A stretch of 64,000 nt of DNA from G963668345 sp965206025. Its GTDB lineage: Bacteria > Acidobacteriota > Terriglobia > Bryobacterales > UBA6623. The stretch covers positions 930,001-994,000 of the forward strand of contig CBDBIU010000005.1 of NCBI GenBank assembly GCA_965206025.1. Reading direction: 5' to 3'. Under the pieces are notes generated by a model. The model ran no database searches and was not told the DNA's origin. It saw nothing but the letters and a program-made list of their open reading frames with translations. Below, piece by piece: positions 26,962 through 37,766 of this stretch (position 1 is the stretch's first letter; each line of letters begins with the position of its first letter). The position numbers and the translations under genes were made by a program.

Positions 26962-27594
26962 ATGGATTTTCAGGGCCAAGGCCGTCCGTTGAGCGACGAG
27001 GGCATGGACGAGGTGAACGAGACCCTAGGCGTCGCCGAGCCGGAGGTGTGGGCTCTGCTGACGGTCGAGACGCGCGGCTTCGGGTTCCTGGAAAACCGCC
27101 GTCCGCGGATCCTTTTCGAGCGCCACATTTTCCGCCGCCTGACCGGGGGCGACTTCGACGCCGGCAACGAGGACATCAGCAACCGCAAACCGGGCGGCTA
27201 CGTCGGTGGCCCGGGGGAGTACGCCCGTCTGGAGAAGGCCCTGGGACTAGACCGCGAGGCGGCGCTCAAGAGCGCGTCCTGGGGCATCGGTCAGGTCATG
27301 GGCTTCAACCACGAGGTCGCCGGCTTCGCGACGGTGGACGCGATGGTTGAGGCCATGGTGAAACACGAAGACGCACAGTTGATGGCCATGGCGGGTTTCA
27401 TCAAGGGCAACGGCCTCGACGGTGCGCTGCGAAGGCACAACTGGGCGTCATTCGCCCGCAGATACAACGGCCGGGACTTCAAGAAGAACGAATACGACAC
27501 GCGTCTGGCCGCCGCCCATGCCAAATACCAAACGATCCTTCCGGATTTGAGTCTGCGCGGGGCTCAGGCCGATTCTACTGGATACCGAAGATGA
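26962..27594 (+). CDS. N-acetylmuramidase-domain protein (DUF3380-like)
   Basis: About 210 residues from the ATG at 26962 (GAGAGG upstream). ALLTVETRGFGFLENRRPRI followed by LFERHIFRR, then SASWGIGQVMGFNHEVAG, and WASFARRYNGRDFKKNEYDT fit the N-acetylmuramidase family (PF11860), with the Glu of VETRGFGF as the likely catalytic acid. Such enzymes cut the glycan of peptidoglycan and occur as phage endolysins and secreted effectors. There is no signal peptide and no phage gene nearby. Another coding-looking frame continues beyond its stop (next entry), so the C-terminus may be altered by a frameshift. Confidence 0.8.
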   Translation: MDFQGQGRPLSDEGMDEVNETLGVAEPEVWALLTVETRGFGFLENRRPRILFERHIFRRLTGGDFDAGNEDISNRKPGGYVGGPGEYARLEKALGLDREAALKSASWGIGQVMGFNHEVAGFATVDAMVEAMVKHEDAQLMAMAGFIKGNGLDGALRRHNWASFARRYNGRDFKKNEYDTRLAAAHAKYQTILPDLSLRGAQADSTGYRR

Positions 27595-27733
27595 GAACGA
27601 CAACCGGCCCGTGGCCCTTCTCTGGGGTGGCTGGCCGGGCGACATCGGCCGAGGGCGAGGGCTCGAAGACCTGACGTATGGCATCACCCTAAGTCGTATC
27701 CTGGACGCGATGGACCTCGAACTCGTCCATTGA
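27551..27733 (+). pseudogene. coding-looking segment out of frame with the muramidase
   Basis: In the +1 frame relative to the muramidase, 60 codons without a stop read GLRPILLDTEDENDNRPVAL, then LWGGWPGDIGRGRGLEDLTY and GITLSRILDAMDLELVH before a TGA. The composition is protein-like and there is no usable start codon. It may be the displaced C-terminus of the muramidase gene or the tail of another lost gene. Confidence 0.3.
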
Positions 27734-27825
27734 AACGCGGACTCGGACACGTTGATCCGTCACGAGATCCTACCTCGCTGGGACTGAGGACACCGGGTGG
27801 ACCCCCAGCATCATCCTCCGCAGCT

Positions 27826-29751
27826 CTACTCCTCCTCCTGCGCTCCTGCCAGGCGGTTGATCACCGAAATATCTTCCAGGGTCGTGACGTCGCCCGACAC
27901 CTTGTCGGTGGTGACGATTTCGCGCAGCAGGCGGCGCATGATTTTGCCGCTGCGGGTCTTGGGGAGGGCTTCGGTAAAGCGGATCTGCTGCGGGCGGGCG
28001 AACTTGCCGATTTCCTGAGACACCCAGGCCCGCAGAGTCTCACTTAAATCATCGTTGGCGTCTACGCCTTTTTTCAGGGTCACGAAGGCGACGATGGCCT
28101 GACCGGTCAGCTCGTCCGGTTTGCCGATCACAGCCGCCTCGGCAACGGTTTCGTGCTTCACCAGCGCCGACTCGAGCTCCGCCGTGCTGAGCCGGTGCCC
28201 GCTCACGTTCATCACATCGTCAACGCGCCCGAGGACCCAGATGTAGCCGTCTTCGTCGCGCCGGGCGGCGTCGCCGGTGAAATAAATCCCCGGGATCTGC
28301 GACCAATACTGTTGCTTGTACCGCTCCGGGTCGCCCCACAAGGTGCGAATCATCGACGGCCACGGTTGGCGGACGACCAAATAGCCCTCGCCCGCCTCGA
28401 CCGGGTTGCCCTCCATATCGACGACGTCGGCCACGATGCCCGGTAGCGGGAAGGTCGCCGAGCCGGGCTTGGTCGGCGTGGCTCCCGGCAGCGGGGAGAG
28501 CATGATCGAGCCGGTTTCGGTCTGCCACCAAGTGTCGACGATCGGGCAGCGCTCGTGGCCGATCGTCTTGTGATACCACTCCCAGGCCGAGGGGTTGATC
28601 GGCTCGCCGACGCTCCCCAGCAGCCGCAGGCTCGATAGATCGTGGCGCTCGGGCCACTGCTCCCCGAGCCGGACAAAGGCCCGGATGGCGGTCGGCGAAG
28701 TATAAAAAATATTGACCTTGTACTTTTCAATGATGCGCCAGAAGCGGTCGGGATCGGGAAAGTCGGGGGCTCCTTCGTAAATCACGGTTGTGGCGCCGGC
28801 CATCAAAGGCCCATAGACGATATAGCTGTGTCCGGTGACCCAGCCAATGTCGGCGGCGCACCAGTAGGTGTCTTCATCCTTGATGTCGAAGACCCAACGC
28901 ATGGTCGCGCTCACCTGCGCCTGGTATCCCCCTGTCGTATGGACGATGCCCTTGGGCTTGCCGGTGGTGCCCGAGGTGTAAAGGACATAGAGCGGGTGCT
29001 CCGAGTCGAGCACCTCGGCCGGGCATTCCTCGCCCGCGTTTTGCTCGAGCTCTCCCCAATAGTGGTCCCGCCCAGCCTTCATCTGGACGTCGCTGTTCGT
29101 TCGCTGATAGACGATGCAGTGCTCGACATCGGGACAGTCCCGCAGCGCCTCGTCCGCCGTGTCTTTCAGCCGAACCTCCTTGCCGCGCCGCCAGCCGCCG
29201 TCGGCCGTGATGACGGCCCTTGCGTCGAGGTCAAGGATGCGCGTCTTCAGCGCCTCCGCCGAAAAGCCCCCGAAAACGACGCTGTGGGTAACGCCCAGCC
29301 GCGCGCAGGCCAGCATGGCGATCGGCAGCTCGGGAACCATCGGCATATAGATGATGGAGCGGTCGCCCGTCTTGAGACCCAACTGCTTCAACACGTTGGC
29401 AAACCGCGCTACGCGGCGGTGCAGCTCTTGATAGGTGAGAACGCGCTCGTCGCCCGGCTCGCCTTCCCAAATAATCGCCGCTTTGTTCTTCCGCCAGCTC
29501 AGTAAGTGACGGTCAAGGCAGTTGTAGCTCATGTTCGTCTTGCCGCCGACGAACCACTTGGCGAAAGGGGCCTCCCATTCCAACACCCGGGACCACTTTT
29601 TAAACCAGTGAAGTTCCTTCTCCGCGAGCTGCCCCCAAAAACCTTCCGGGTCCTCGGTGGCCCGGCGATAGATGTCGCGATATTGCTCCATGCTCGAAAC
29701 AGACGCGCGTTTCGAAAATTCCTCGGGCGGTTGGTAGAGCGTGTCGGCCAT
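27826..29751 (-). CDS. acsA: acetyl-CoA synthetase (AMP-forming)
   Basis: A 641-residue adenylating enzyme of full length. LYTSGTTGKPKGIVHTTGGY is the AMP-binding loop, WCAADIGWVTGHSYIVYGPL and WWQTETGSIMLSPLPG are acetate-specific motifs, YFTGDAARRDEDGYIWVLGR is the hinge region, and KTRSGKIMRRLLRE holds the catalytic and acetylatable Lys. It activates acetate to acetyl-CoA in the cytoplasm. It is divergent from a PQQ-associated binding-protein gene across a 459-bp gap, which would suit a role in alcohol oxidation. Confidence 0.97.
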   Translation of the reverse strand: MADTLYQPPEEFSKRASVSSMEQYRDIYRRATEDPEGFWGQLAEKELHWFKKWSRVLEWEAPFAKWFVGGKTNMSYNCLDRHLLSWRKNKAAIIWEGEPGDERVLTYQELHRRVARFANVLKQLGLKTGDRSIIYMPMVPELPIAMLACARLGVTHSVVFGGFSAEALKTRILDLDARAVITADGGWRRGKEVRLKDTADEALRDCPDVEHCIVYQRTNSDVQMKAGRDHYWGELEQNAGEECPAEVLDSEHPLYVLYTSGTTGKPKGIVHTTGGYQAQVSATMRWVFDIKDEDTYWCAADIGWVTGHSYIVYGPLMAGATTVIYEGAPDFPDPDRFWRIIEKYKVNIFYTSPTAIRAFVRLGEQWPERHDLSSLRLLGSVGEPINPSAWEWYHKTIGHERCPIVDTWWQTETGSIMLSPLPGATPTKPGSATFPLPGIVADVVDMEGNPVEAGEGYLVVRQPWPSMIRTLWGDPERYKQQYWSQIPGIYFTGDAARRDEDGYIWVLGRVDDVMNVSGHRLSTAELESALVKHETVAEAAVIGKPDELTGQAIVAFVTLKKGVDANDDLSETLRAWVSQEIGKFARPQQIRFTEALPKTRSGKIMRRLLREIVTTDKVSGDVTTLEDISVINRLAGAQEEE

Positions 29752-30210
29752 AGATAGTTCTCCCGGCGGCCGTCTCCTAACGAAGGCGTCACGGCCTGTT
29801 TGTGAAACAAATCACTATACACCACGGCCTCCGACCAGCGCAGAGCGGCCAACCCGGGTCAAACCGACTCTTGCGCGAGCACCGTGCAGAGCCGCGGGCG
29901 GAAGCCCGCGGGCCCGCGCGCTCACGGGCGCGGCTCTTTCCGCATTTCCGGGGAACCTTCTTTGTGACGTGGCGGCGATTGTTCACCGTCGAGCACGAGC
30001 CACAGGCTCTCCACGAAGCCGCGAACGTGAGCCCGCGCTCAAGACGGCGAATGAGCACGGGTGCCGGGACAAGACTTGGCTCGCCCTCGTCGAGCGATCC
30101 GTCGTGAGCACGGGCCATCTGGTGTGCCGCTCGGCCTCGACCGCACCCTTTCGACCGCGAACCGATCCAAACGTGCTCCCCTTCGCGAAAGCGCGTACAA
30201 TCGAGGATTG
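29752..30210. other. divergent intergenic region with a large hairpin
   Basis: Bases 29888-29937 can fold with an outer stem AGAGCCGCG/CGCGGCTCT and an inner stem GCGGGC-GGAA-GCCCGC. The region lies between acsA (minus) and the binding-protein gene (plus) and should hold both promoters; I cannot pick them out. Confidence 0.4.
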
Positions 30211-31029
30211 ATGCACCCGTCCGTGACCGGCCTACTCGCTCTCTATTTCGCATTCGCCCTGCCCGTCTGGGCCGCTGAACCCGAAAGCGTCCGACTGCTT
30301 TACGTCGGCCCCGCCGAAAGCAGCGCACTAAAAGGCGCGCTCCAGGGGTTGAAGGAGGCGAACATACTGGGGGGATTCACGGGCCACGGTTATCAGTTGA
30401 CGCAGGCGGGCGACACGGAAAAGCTCGGAAGCCCGATGACCAAGTCCCCCCCGGCAGCCATCCTAGCGGTTCTGGATTCCGGCGAACTTGCGGCGCTGAG
30501 CGACCGCTTTGCCGACGCCGGCGTCGCTGTATTCAACCTAACCGCCGGGGATGACGCCCTGCGCCGGCAATGCCGTACCAATCTGCTAAACGTCGCGCCC
30601 AGCGACCGCATGCGCGCCGATGCTGTCAGCCAGTGGCGCAAGAGGTCGGACTCGCCCGATATCGAAGCCCTTGCCTGGCACGGGGACTTCAAGAAATTCG
30701 CCGGGCGCGAGCTGAACAACCGCTTTCGTCGAACCTCCGGCACGGCGATGGACGACGGTGCCTGGGCGGGTTGGGCGGCGGTCAAGATGATCGCCGAAGC
30801 AGTGGCGCGGACCCGCGGCACGAGTCCGGGTGATATTTTGGTCTACTTGAGGGATGAGATGGAATTCGACGGACAGAAGGGCGTCCCTCACACCTTTCGC
30901 GACAGCGGCCAGTTGCGCCAGCCCTTGCTGATCGTCGAGGATGGCGCGCTTGCTGGCGAAGCGCCCGTCCGCGGCGTCGTGGAGACCGACGATCTCGATA
31001 GCCTGGGCCTGGCGAGTTGCAAGGAATAG
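30211..31029 (+). CDS. periplasmic binding protein of the PQQ-alcohol-dehydrogenase-associated type
   Basis: A 272-residue exported protein (signal VTGLLALYFAFALPVWAAEP). The mature part resembles type I periplasmic binding proteins; ALAWHGDFKKFAGRELNNRF, MDDGAWAGWAAVKMIAEAVA and the closing DSGQLRQPLLIVEDG match the family named for its link to PQQ-dependent alcohol dehydrogenase systems (TIGR03863-like, from memory). It is shorter than typical members (about 350 residues or more), apparently missing part of the middle. In Pseudomonas a related binding protein belongs to the PedA1A2BC transport system needed at low lanthanide. Its beta-propeller neighbour follows after 43 bp. Confidence 0.7.
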   Translation: MHPSVTGLLALYFAFALPVWAAEPESVRLLYVGPAESSALKGALQGLKEANILGGFTGHGYQLTQAGDTEKLGSPMTKSPPAAILAVLDSGELAALSDRFADAGVAVFNLTAGDDALRRQCRTNLLNVAPSDRMRADAVSQWRKRSDSPDIEALAWHGDFKKFAGRELNNRFRRTSGTAMDDGAWAGWAAVKMIAEAVARTRGTSPGDILVYLRDEMEFDGQKGVPHTFRDSGQLRQPLLIVEDGALAGEAPVRGVVETDDLDSLGLASCKE

Positions 31030-31072
31030 GTGCGGTTGGCCAACTCCGGCAATCACCTCCAGGCAAAAAACC

Positions 31073-32059
31073 ATGAAGCCTTTATCACAAGCCTCCTTCA
31101 TCAAACAGGCAGTTCTGGTGGCCGCGGCCTGGGCCGTCTGCGCCGCGTGCTCAAGCGCTGAACCCACACACCGTCTGTTCGTCACCAACGAGGGCGATAA
31201 CACGCTGTCGGTCATTGACACCCGAACCGGCGAGCTGGAAGCTACCCTCGAAGTCGGCAACCGTCCGCGCGGGATCGGCCTCTCGCCTGACCAAAAGCAT
31301 GTCTACGTCGCCAACGGGGATGACAATGCTCTCGCCGTTGTCGACGTCCGCTCTCTCGAAATCGTCAAAACCATCTCCGCGGGATCGGACCCCGAAGCGT
31401 TCGCCGTCCACCCGAACGGGCGCATTTATCTTTCGAACGAGGATGAAGGCAAGGCAAGCGTCGTCGATCCGCGCTCGGGGGAGATCCTGGCCGAAATTCC
31501 TGTCGGCATCGAGCCCGAGGGCGTCGGCATTTCTCCCGACGGCGAGCTCGTCATGGTCACCAGCGAATCAACCAACATGGTGCACGTGATCTCGGCGTCC
31601 AAGAACGAAGTCGTCGACAACATACTGGTCGGAGCCCGGCCGCGGGAAGTGGCCTTCACCCCGGACGGCCGCTGGGCCTACATCAGTTGTGAAGTAGCCG
31701 GCCAGGTCGTGAAGCTCGACGTCGAAACGAGACAAATTGTCAAGACCGTGAAGCTGCGCAAGCAGATCAGGAAGGCGAAGCCGAAAGGCCTTCGGCTAAG
31801 CCATGACGCGAAAGTTCTCTACGTCTCGACAGGACGGGGGTCCGCCATCGCCGTGCTCGATGCGGACTCGTTGGCGGTCCAGGCCGTCATCCCGGTAGGA
31901 AAGCGCGTCTGGGGTCTGGCGCTCTCAAGCGACGGTTCCCGCTTGTACTCAGCGAACGGCCTCGACAACACCGTCTCGGTCATCGACACCGAAAAGAACC
32001 AGGAGATCAACACGATCGCCGTCGGGGAGCGGCCCTGGGGCCTGGCGCTCGACGACTAG
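31073..32059 (+). CDS. YVTN-type beta-propeller, PQQ-catabolism-associated
   Basis: A 328-residue secreted seven-bladed propeller; the N-terminus QAVLVAAAWAVCAACSSAEP suggests a lipoprotein (AAC lipobox). About seven repeats of the form VIDTRTGELEATLEVGNRPR-GIGLSPDQKHVYVAN follow to the end, closing with VGERPWGLALDD. This pattern matches the propeller family linked to PQQ-dependent alcohol catabolism (TIGR03866-like). It lies directly behind the binding-protein gene, as in known PQQ/lanthanide clusters, though no ABC ATPase or permease gene is next to the pair. Function is not established; metal or cofactor handling is a possible role. Confidence 0.78.
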   Translation: MKPLSQASFIKQAVLVAAAWAVCAACSSAEPTHRLFVTNEGDNTLSVIDTRTGELEATLEVGNRPRGIGLSPDQKHVYVANGDDNALAVVDVRSLEIVKTISAGSDPEAFAVHPNGRIYLSNEDEGKASVVDPRSGEILAEIPVGIEPEGVGISPDGELVMVTSESTNMVHVISASKNEVVDNILVGARPREVAFTPDGRWAYISCEVAGQVVKLDVETRQIVKTVKLRKQIRKAKPKGLRLSHDAKVLYVSTGRGSAIAVLDADSLAVQAVIPVGKRVWGLALSSDGSRLYSANGLDNTVSVIDTEKNQEINTIAVGERPWGLALDD

Positions 32060-32096
32060 CCCAACACGAATTACTTAACAGCGGGTCAGCCGCCGA

Positions 32097-32290
32097 AGGG
32101 GGCGCGGGATAGTAGCCCAGGGTGGAGCCATTTTTGGCGGAACCCTGGGGGGAAGGCCAAACACGAACCAGCCCCGGAGGGGCGTAGGAAACAGCGATCC
32201 ATGTAGCGATTCGCAGGCCGTCCTGCGCCCCTACCGGGGCTTGTTTGAGTATGCGTAGGGCACCCACGGTTCCGCCTAACTTCACCATGG
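32097..32290. repeat. dispersed GC-rich repeat block (GGAGGGGC family)
   Basis: The block contains GCGCGGGATAGTAGCCCAGG, AGCCCCGGAGGGGCGTAGG and, reversed, CCTACCGGGGCTTG and CCCACGGTTCCGCC. Related pieces are at 26784-26823 and, in reverse orientation, 63546-63610. Similar GGAGGGGCG...ATAGTAGCCC repeats are common between genes in Planctomycetes and related phyla (general knowledge). Confidence 0.55.
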
Positions 32291-32341
32291 GCTAGCGACT
32301 TCCAGGCAGACCGCCGCCGCCGCAACCTTCCGTCATCCGCG

Positions 32342-33322
32342 ATGCACCCCACACCGCACAAACTCCTCGCCCGCGCTGCCCTGCTTTGCTGTGCGCTTTC
32401 CGCCGTCGCATGGGGCGGCGACGTATCCCGCCAAGAGGCCATCGGCTGGCGACTGTTTTTCGACCCTATCCTTTCTCGCCCCCGAAACACTTCGTGTGGA
32501 ACGTGCCACAAGCCGGAACACGGCTTCGAGCAGGGCACGGCCTTTGGAAAGGGCGCTCACGGCGACCGACTGCCGATCAACACGCCCACGGTGGTCAATC
32601 TCGGTGAGGCCGAATACTTCTTCTGGGACGGTCGCGCGGAATCGCTCGAAGAGCAGGCCAGGGGCCCGATCACCAACCCGATCGAGATGGACCTGACGCT
32701 CGAGGAAGCGCTGGCCCGGGTGAAGTCCCAATCCAGATACCGAAAAGCGTTCGCCGCGATCGGTGTCAGCGAGATTACGATCGACGATATCGTCGGCGCG
32801 ATTGCGGCCTTCGAGCGAAAACTAATTACCGGCGAAACCGCGTTCGATCGCTGGCTGCACGGGGATCGGAGCGCTTTGAGCGCCTCCCAGGCTCGTGGAC
32901 GGATGATCTTTTTCACCCGCGGTGAGTGCGCCATCTGTCATATGGGCCGCAACTTCACCGACAACGACTTCCACAACGTCGGAACCGGCGGAGAAGCCGA
33001 TCTAGGACGCTACAACGTAACCAAGGACGAGGAAGATAAAGGTGCCTTCAAGGTCCCGTCGTTGCGCAACTGGAAGGGAAGGGAACCCTTCATGCACGAC
33101 GGCCGGTTCAAGACGCTCGGTGAGGTGATCGAACACTACAGCGACCCGCCGCCGGCGAAAGTCGGTGAGTCGGAGCTTGACCCGCTCGATCTTACTGATG
33201 CCGAAAAAGGCGACCTGCTCGCTTTCCTCGAAGCCCTCAACGGCGATTGGCCGGACTTGTCGCTGTTCGAAACGGCTTGGAAGGAACTCACCGGCGACGA
33301 ATCCCGACAGCTGGGCTTGTAG
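32342..33322 (+). CDS. di-haem cytochrome c peroxidase / MauG family
   Basis: A 326-residue periplasmic protein with signal ARAALLCCALSAVAWGGD. The haem sites are CGTCH (Cys52) and CAICH (Cys196). INTPTVVNLGEAEYFFWDGR, GPITNPIEMDLTLEEAL and FKVPSLRNWKGREPFMHDGR are the conserved blocks of bacterial di-haem peroxidases and MauG-like enzymes. It may detoxify peroxide or modify a protein cofactor; the PQQ-linked genes just upstream suggest involvement in quinoprotein metabolism, as inference. The stop codon TAG lies inside a short repeat (33313-33363). Confidence 0.9.
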   Translation: MHPTPHKLLARAALLCCALSAVAWGGDVSRQEAIGWRLFFDPILSRPRNTSCGTCHKPEHGFEQGTAFGKGAHGDRLPINTPTVVNLGEAEYFFWDGRAESLEEQARGPITNPIEMDLTLEEALARVKSQSRYRKAFAAIGVSEITIDDIVGAIAAFERKLITGETAFDRWLHGDRSALSASQARGRMIFFTRGECAICHMGRNFTDNDFHNVGTGGEADLGRYNVTKDEEDKGAFKVPSLRNWKGREPFMHDGRFKTLGEVIEHYSDPPPAKVGESELDPLDLTDAEKGDLLAFLEALNGDWPDLSLFETAWKELTGDESRQLGL

Positions 33323-33363
33323 CGCGGACCTGGCGCCTTTCCAGGGTCCGCGTCCGTGGGCTC
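33313..33363. repeat. hairpin repeat R2, copy 1
   Basis: The unit GGGCTTGTAGCGCGGACCTG, then a spacer with CCAG and GTCCGCGTCC, is repeated at 50978-51028 with few changes. It folds on itself (GCGGACCTGG against CCAGGGTCCGC). Here it overlaps the last codons and stop of the peroxidase gene, so it may serve as a terminator-like structure. Confidence 0.65.
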
Positions 33364-33455
33364 GACCGTCCCCGGCGGCGCGCTTCCCTTACCTTCAGTC
33401 CCGTAGACCCCGTAGCGTGGATCTAGGCGGGCGATAATCGTGCCTCCCCTTCGGT

Positions 33456-33941
33456 CTATCGGTTCCTCGCCCGCCAGATCCGCGGCCGTTGATACTCCTC
33501 ACCCTCAACCGGCGGCTCTCGCCTCGCCGAGCGCCGTCGTTGGCTTAACGGTGAACGCGGCGGCCGGACGACAACCCCCGAGCCGGCCGCCTCCGCCAGC
33601 GGATCGGGCGGGTTGAGGATGGGCCCTCGCAGAATGGCGGCGGCGAGAGCCAGCATCGCCACGCCGCCGGCCAGCGCGGGGACGTACCGCCGCCCGCGTT
33701 GAGGCTGCTCTGACTCGGCGGCCTTCGGCTTGCGGGCCGAGCGCCAAGCATCCAGCTCGGTTGGGTAGGCGTAGACGCTTCCGTGATTACCCGCGTGCCG
33801 GCGAACCGGAAGCGCTGCTTCCAGCTCTCAGCGGCGTGCCGTGCGGGCGTCCCGATCGAGATAAGCGGCGATTTTCCAGCCCTGTAATGGTGGCTCGCCG
33901 GAGACAGCTTTGGGGGGAACTTGCTTGCTTTCGTGGGTCAC
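33456..33941 (-). pseudogene. HTH plus membrane-helix protein, broken by an in-frame TGA
   Basis: From a GTG at 33941 the frame reads THESKQVPPKAVSGEPPLQG then WKIAAYLDRDARTARR, a TGA at 33828-33830, then ELEAALPVRRHAGNHGSVYA, YPTELDAWRSARKP, a membrane helix VPALAGGVAMLALAAAILRG, and a stop at 33456. Acidobacterial proteins with this MerR-like N-terminal domain usually read RDVRT-QRWE here, so the TGA replaces a Trp codon by one base change. They normally continue into a large WD40 or TPR region after the helix; that part is missing. It is therefore a doubly damaged relic of a membrane-bound regulator. Selenocysteine is unlikely, since related proteins carry Trp. Confidence 0.72.
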
Positions 33942-34277
33942 ATTCGAACCTCATGGCCGGTTGCCACAGACGACCATACGCCATCACCGCAGGCGGATCA
34001 ATCGACAAAAGCGGACATCGCGGCAGATGACCCTTTTTGCCAGGGTGGTCAGCCCGCATTTCTCATCAGCGGTCGGCCAGAGTGGAAGAAAATGCCTGCC
34101 TTCTAGGGATGCAAGGGCGCGGTGAATCGCGCCCGCTTGCCGACATGGTGTACGCCGGGCGACGCGCGCGAACCGCCGCCGCGAGCCATGGCCGCCGAGT
34201 CTTTCAGCCTCGTCCACCGCGGCCGTGGTGAGAACCGCGGGCAAGGCGCTCCATGGGGACCCCTTTTCGATAGGGGA
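33942..34277. other. intergenic, short palindrome only
   Basis: GGGCGCGGTGAATCGCGCCC at about 34109-34128 is a near-perfect palindrome of a kind often scattered in large environmental genomes. Nothing else is recognised. Confidence 0.35.
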
Positions 34278-36758
<2,481 letters not shown>

Positions 36759-37079
36759 ACAGCGAACCCTTGCGACCCCTGGGCAGGTCGGTTTCCTCTC
36801 TACTCATCATATCAGCCTTCCGCGAATCTCGCCCGAGTGAGAGCGGATTGCCGCTTCTAAAGACAGTGACCGAACGGCAAGCATCGGAGGGACGTTATGC
36901 AAGGGTAAACGAGGAACGGATATAGCCTGGGGACGGCCGACACGTACATCTAAGATATTGATCTTGCATGTTTTAGCTACGAGCGGCGCGTGGGAAGAAA
37001 GACGAATGCCGTACCCGTCGGTCGTGTTCCGGGTCGGTGCCCGGGGGGCAGTGATCGGCGCCGGTGGCGAGACGGCTGC
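36759..37079. other. intergenic, nothing recognised
   Basis: A 321-bp gap upstream of clpC (minus strand) and beyond the ABC ATPase end. It should hold the clpC promoter, and AAGGGTTCG precedes the clpC ATG. An AT-rich spot is at 36953-36973 (AGATATTGATCTTGCATG). Confidence 0.3.
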
Positions 37080-37766
37080 TCACAGGTCTTCAGCGCGGAT
37101 CTGCCCGCCCTCGATGCGGAAGACTCTATCACATCGGCGGGCGAGCGTCAGGCTGTGGGTGGCGATGACGACCGTCAGCTTGTGGGCGCGCGGCAAACCG
37201 GTCAGCAGGTCCATGATGGCTTCGGCGTTGGCGGCGTCGAGATTGCCGGTCGGCTCGTCGGCGAGCACCAACGTGGGTTCGGTGACGAGCGCTCGCGCGA
37301 TGGTGACGCGCTGTTGCTCGCCTCCGGAGAGTTCCCCGGCACGGTGGGACGCTCTGTCGGAGAGGCCCACGCGCTCGAGCCAGGGTCTGGCCTTGGACTC
37401 TGCTTCCCGGCGGGCGGTCTCGCCGATCAACAGAGGCATCATGACGTTCTCAAGGGCCGTGAACTCAGGCTGCAGATAATAACTTTGCCAGACGAAGCCG
37501 ATCTTTTGATTGCGGATGCCGGCCAACTCGGTATCCGATCGTCCCGACAGCGGTTGAGACTCGAAATAAATCTCCCCGGCCGTGGGACGGTCAAGCGCGC
37601 CGAGCAGGTGCAGCAGCGTGGATTTTCCCGCGCCCGACTCCCCAATTACAGCAACACTTTCACCCGGGTAAAGCTCCAGATTCAAGCCGGAAAAAACCGT
37701 CAACTCAATCGCGCCGCTGCGATAGGTTCTGGCCAGGCTCTCGACCCGAACGATGGTTTCCCCCAT
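37080..37766 (-). CDS. ABC transporter ATP-binding protein, LolD/MacB type
   Basis: A 228-residue ATPase. Walker A is GESGAGKSTLLHLLGALD, the Q-loop is VWQSYYLQPEFTALENV, the signature is LSGGEQQRVTIARAL, Walker B LVLADEPTGNLD and the switch His is VIATHSLTLA. The LGALDRPTAGEI and LQPEFTALENVMMPL features place it in the LolD/MacB/FtsE group, which works with mechanotransmission-type permeases. The start is the ATG before GETIVRVESL. No permease gene is adjacent, so it is an orphan here. Confidence 0.9.
   Translation of the reverse strand: MGETIVRVESLARTYRSGAIELTVFSGLNLELYPGESVAVIGESGAGKSTLLHLLGALDRPTAGEIYFESQPLSGRSDTELAGIRNQKIGFVWQSYYLQPEFTALENVMMPLLIGETARREAESKARPWLERVGLSDRASHRAGELSGGEQQRVTIARALVTEPTLVLADEPTGNLDAANAEAIMDLLTGLPRAHKLTVVIATHSLTLARRCDRVFRIEGGQIRAEDL

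Noticed and set aside
26962..27594. Prophage marked by an endolysin
   Set aside because: No structural, integrase or packaging genes are nearby; a muramidase alone is not enough.
33828..33830. Selenocysteine at the in-frame TGA
   Set aside because: Related proteins have Trp at this place, no SECIS-like hairpin is evident, and the rest of the gene is also truncated.
37080..37766. ATPase subunit of the PedA-like transporter
   Set aside because: Its motifs place it in the LolD/MacB group, and it is 5 kb away on the other strand.
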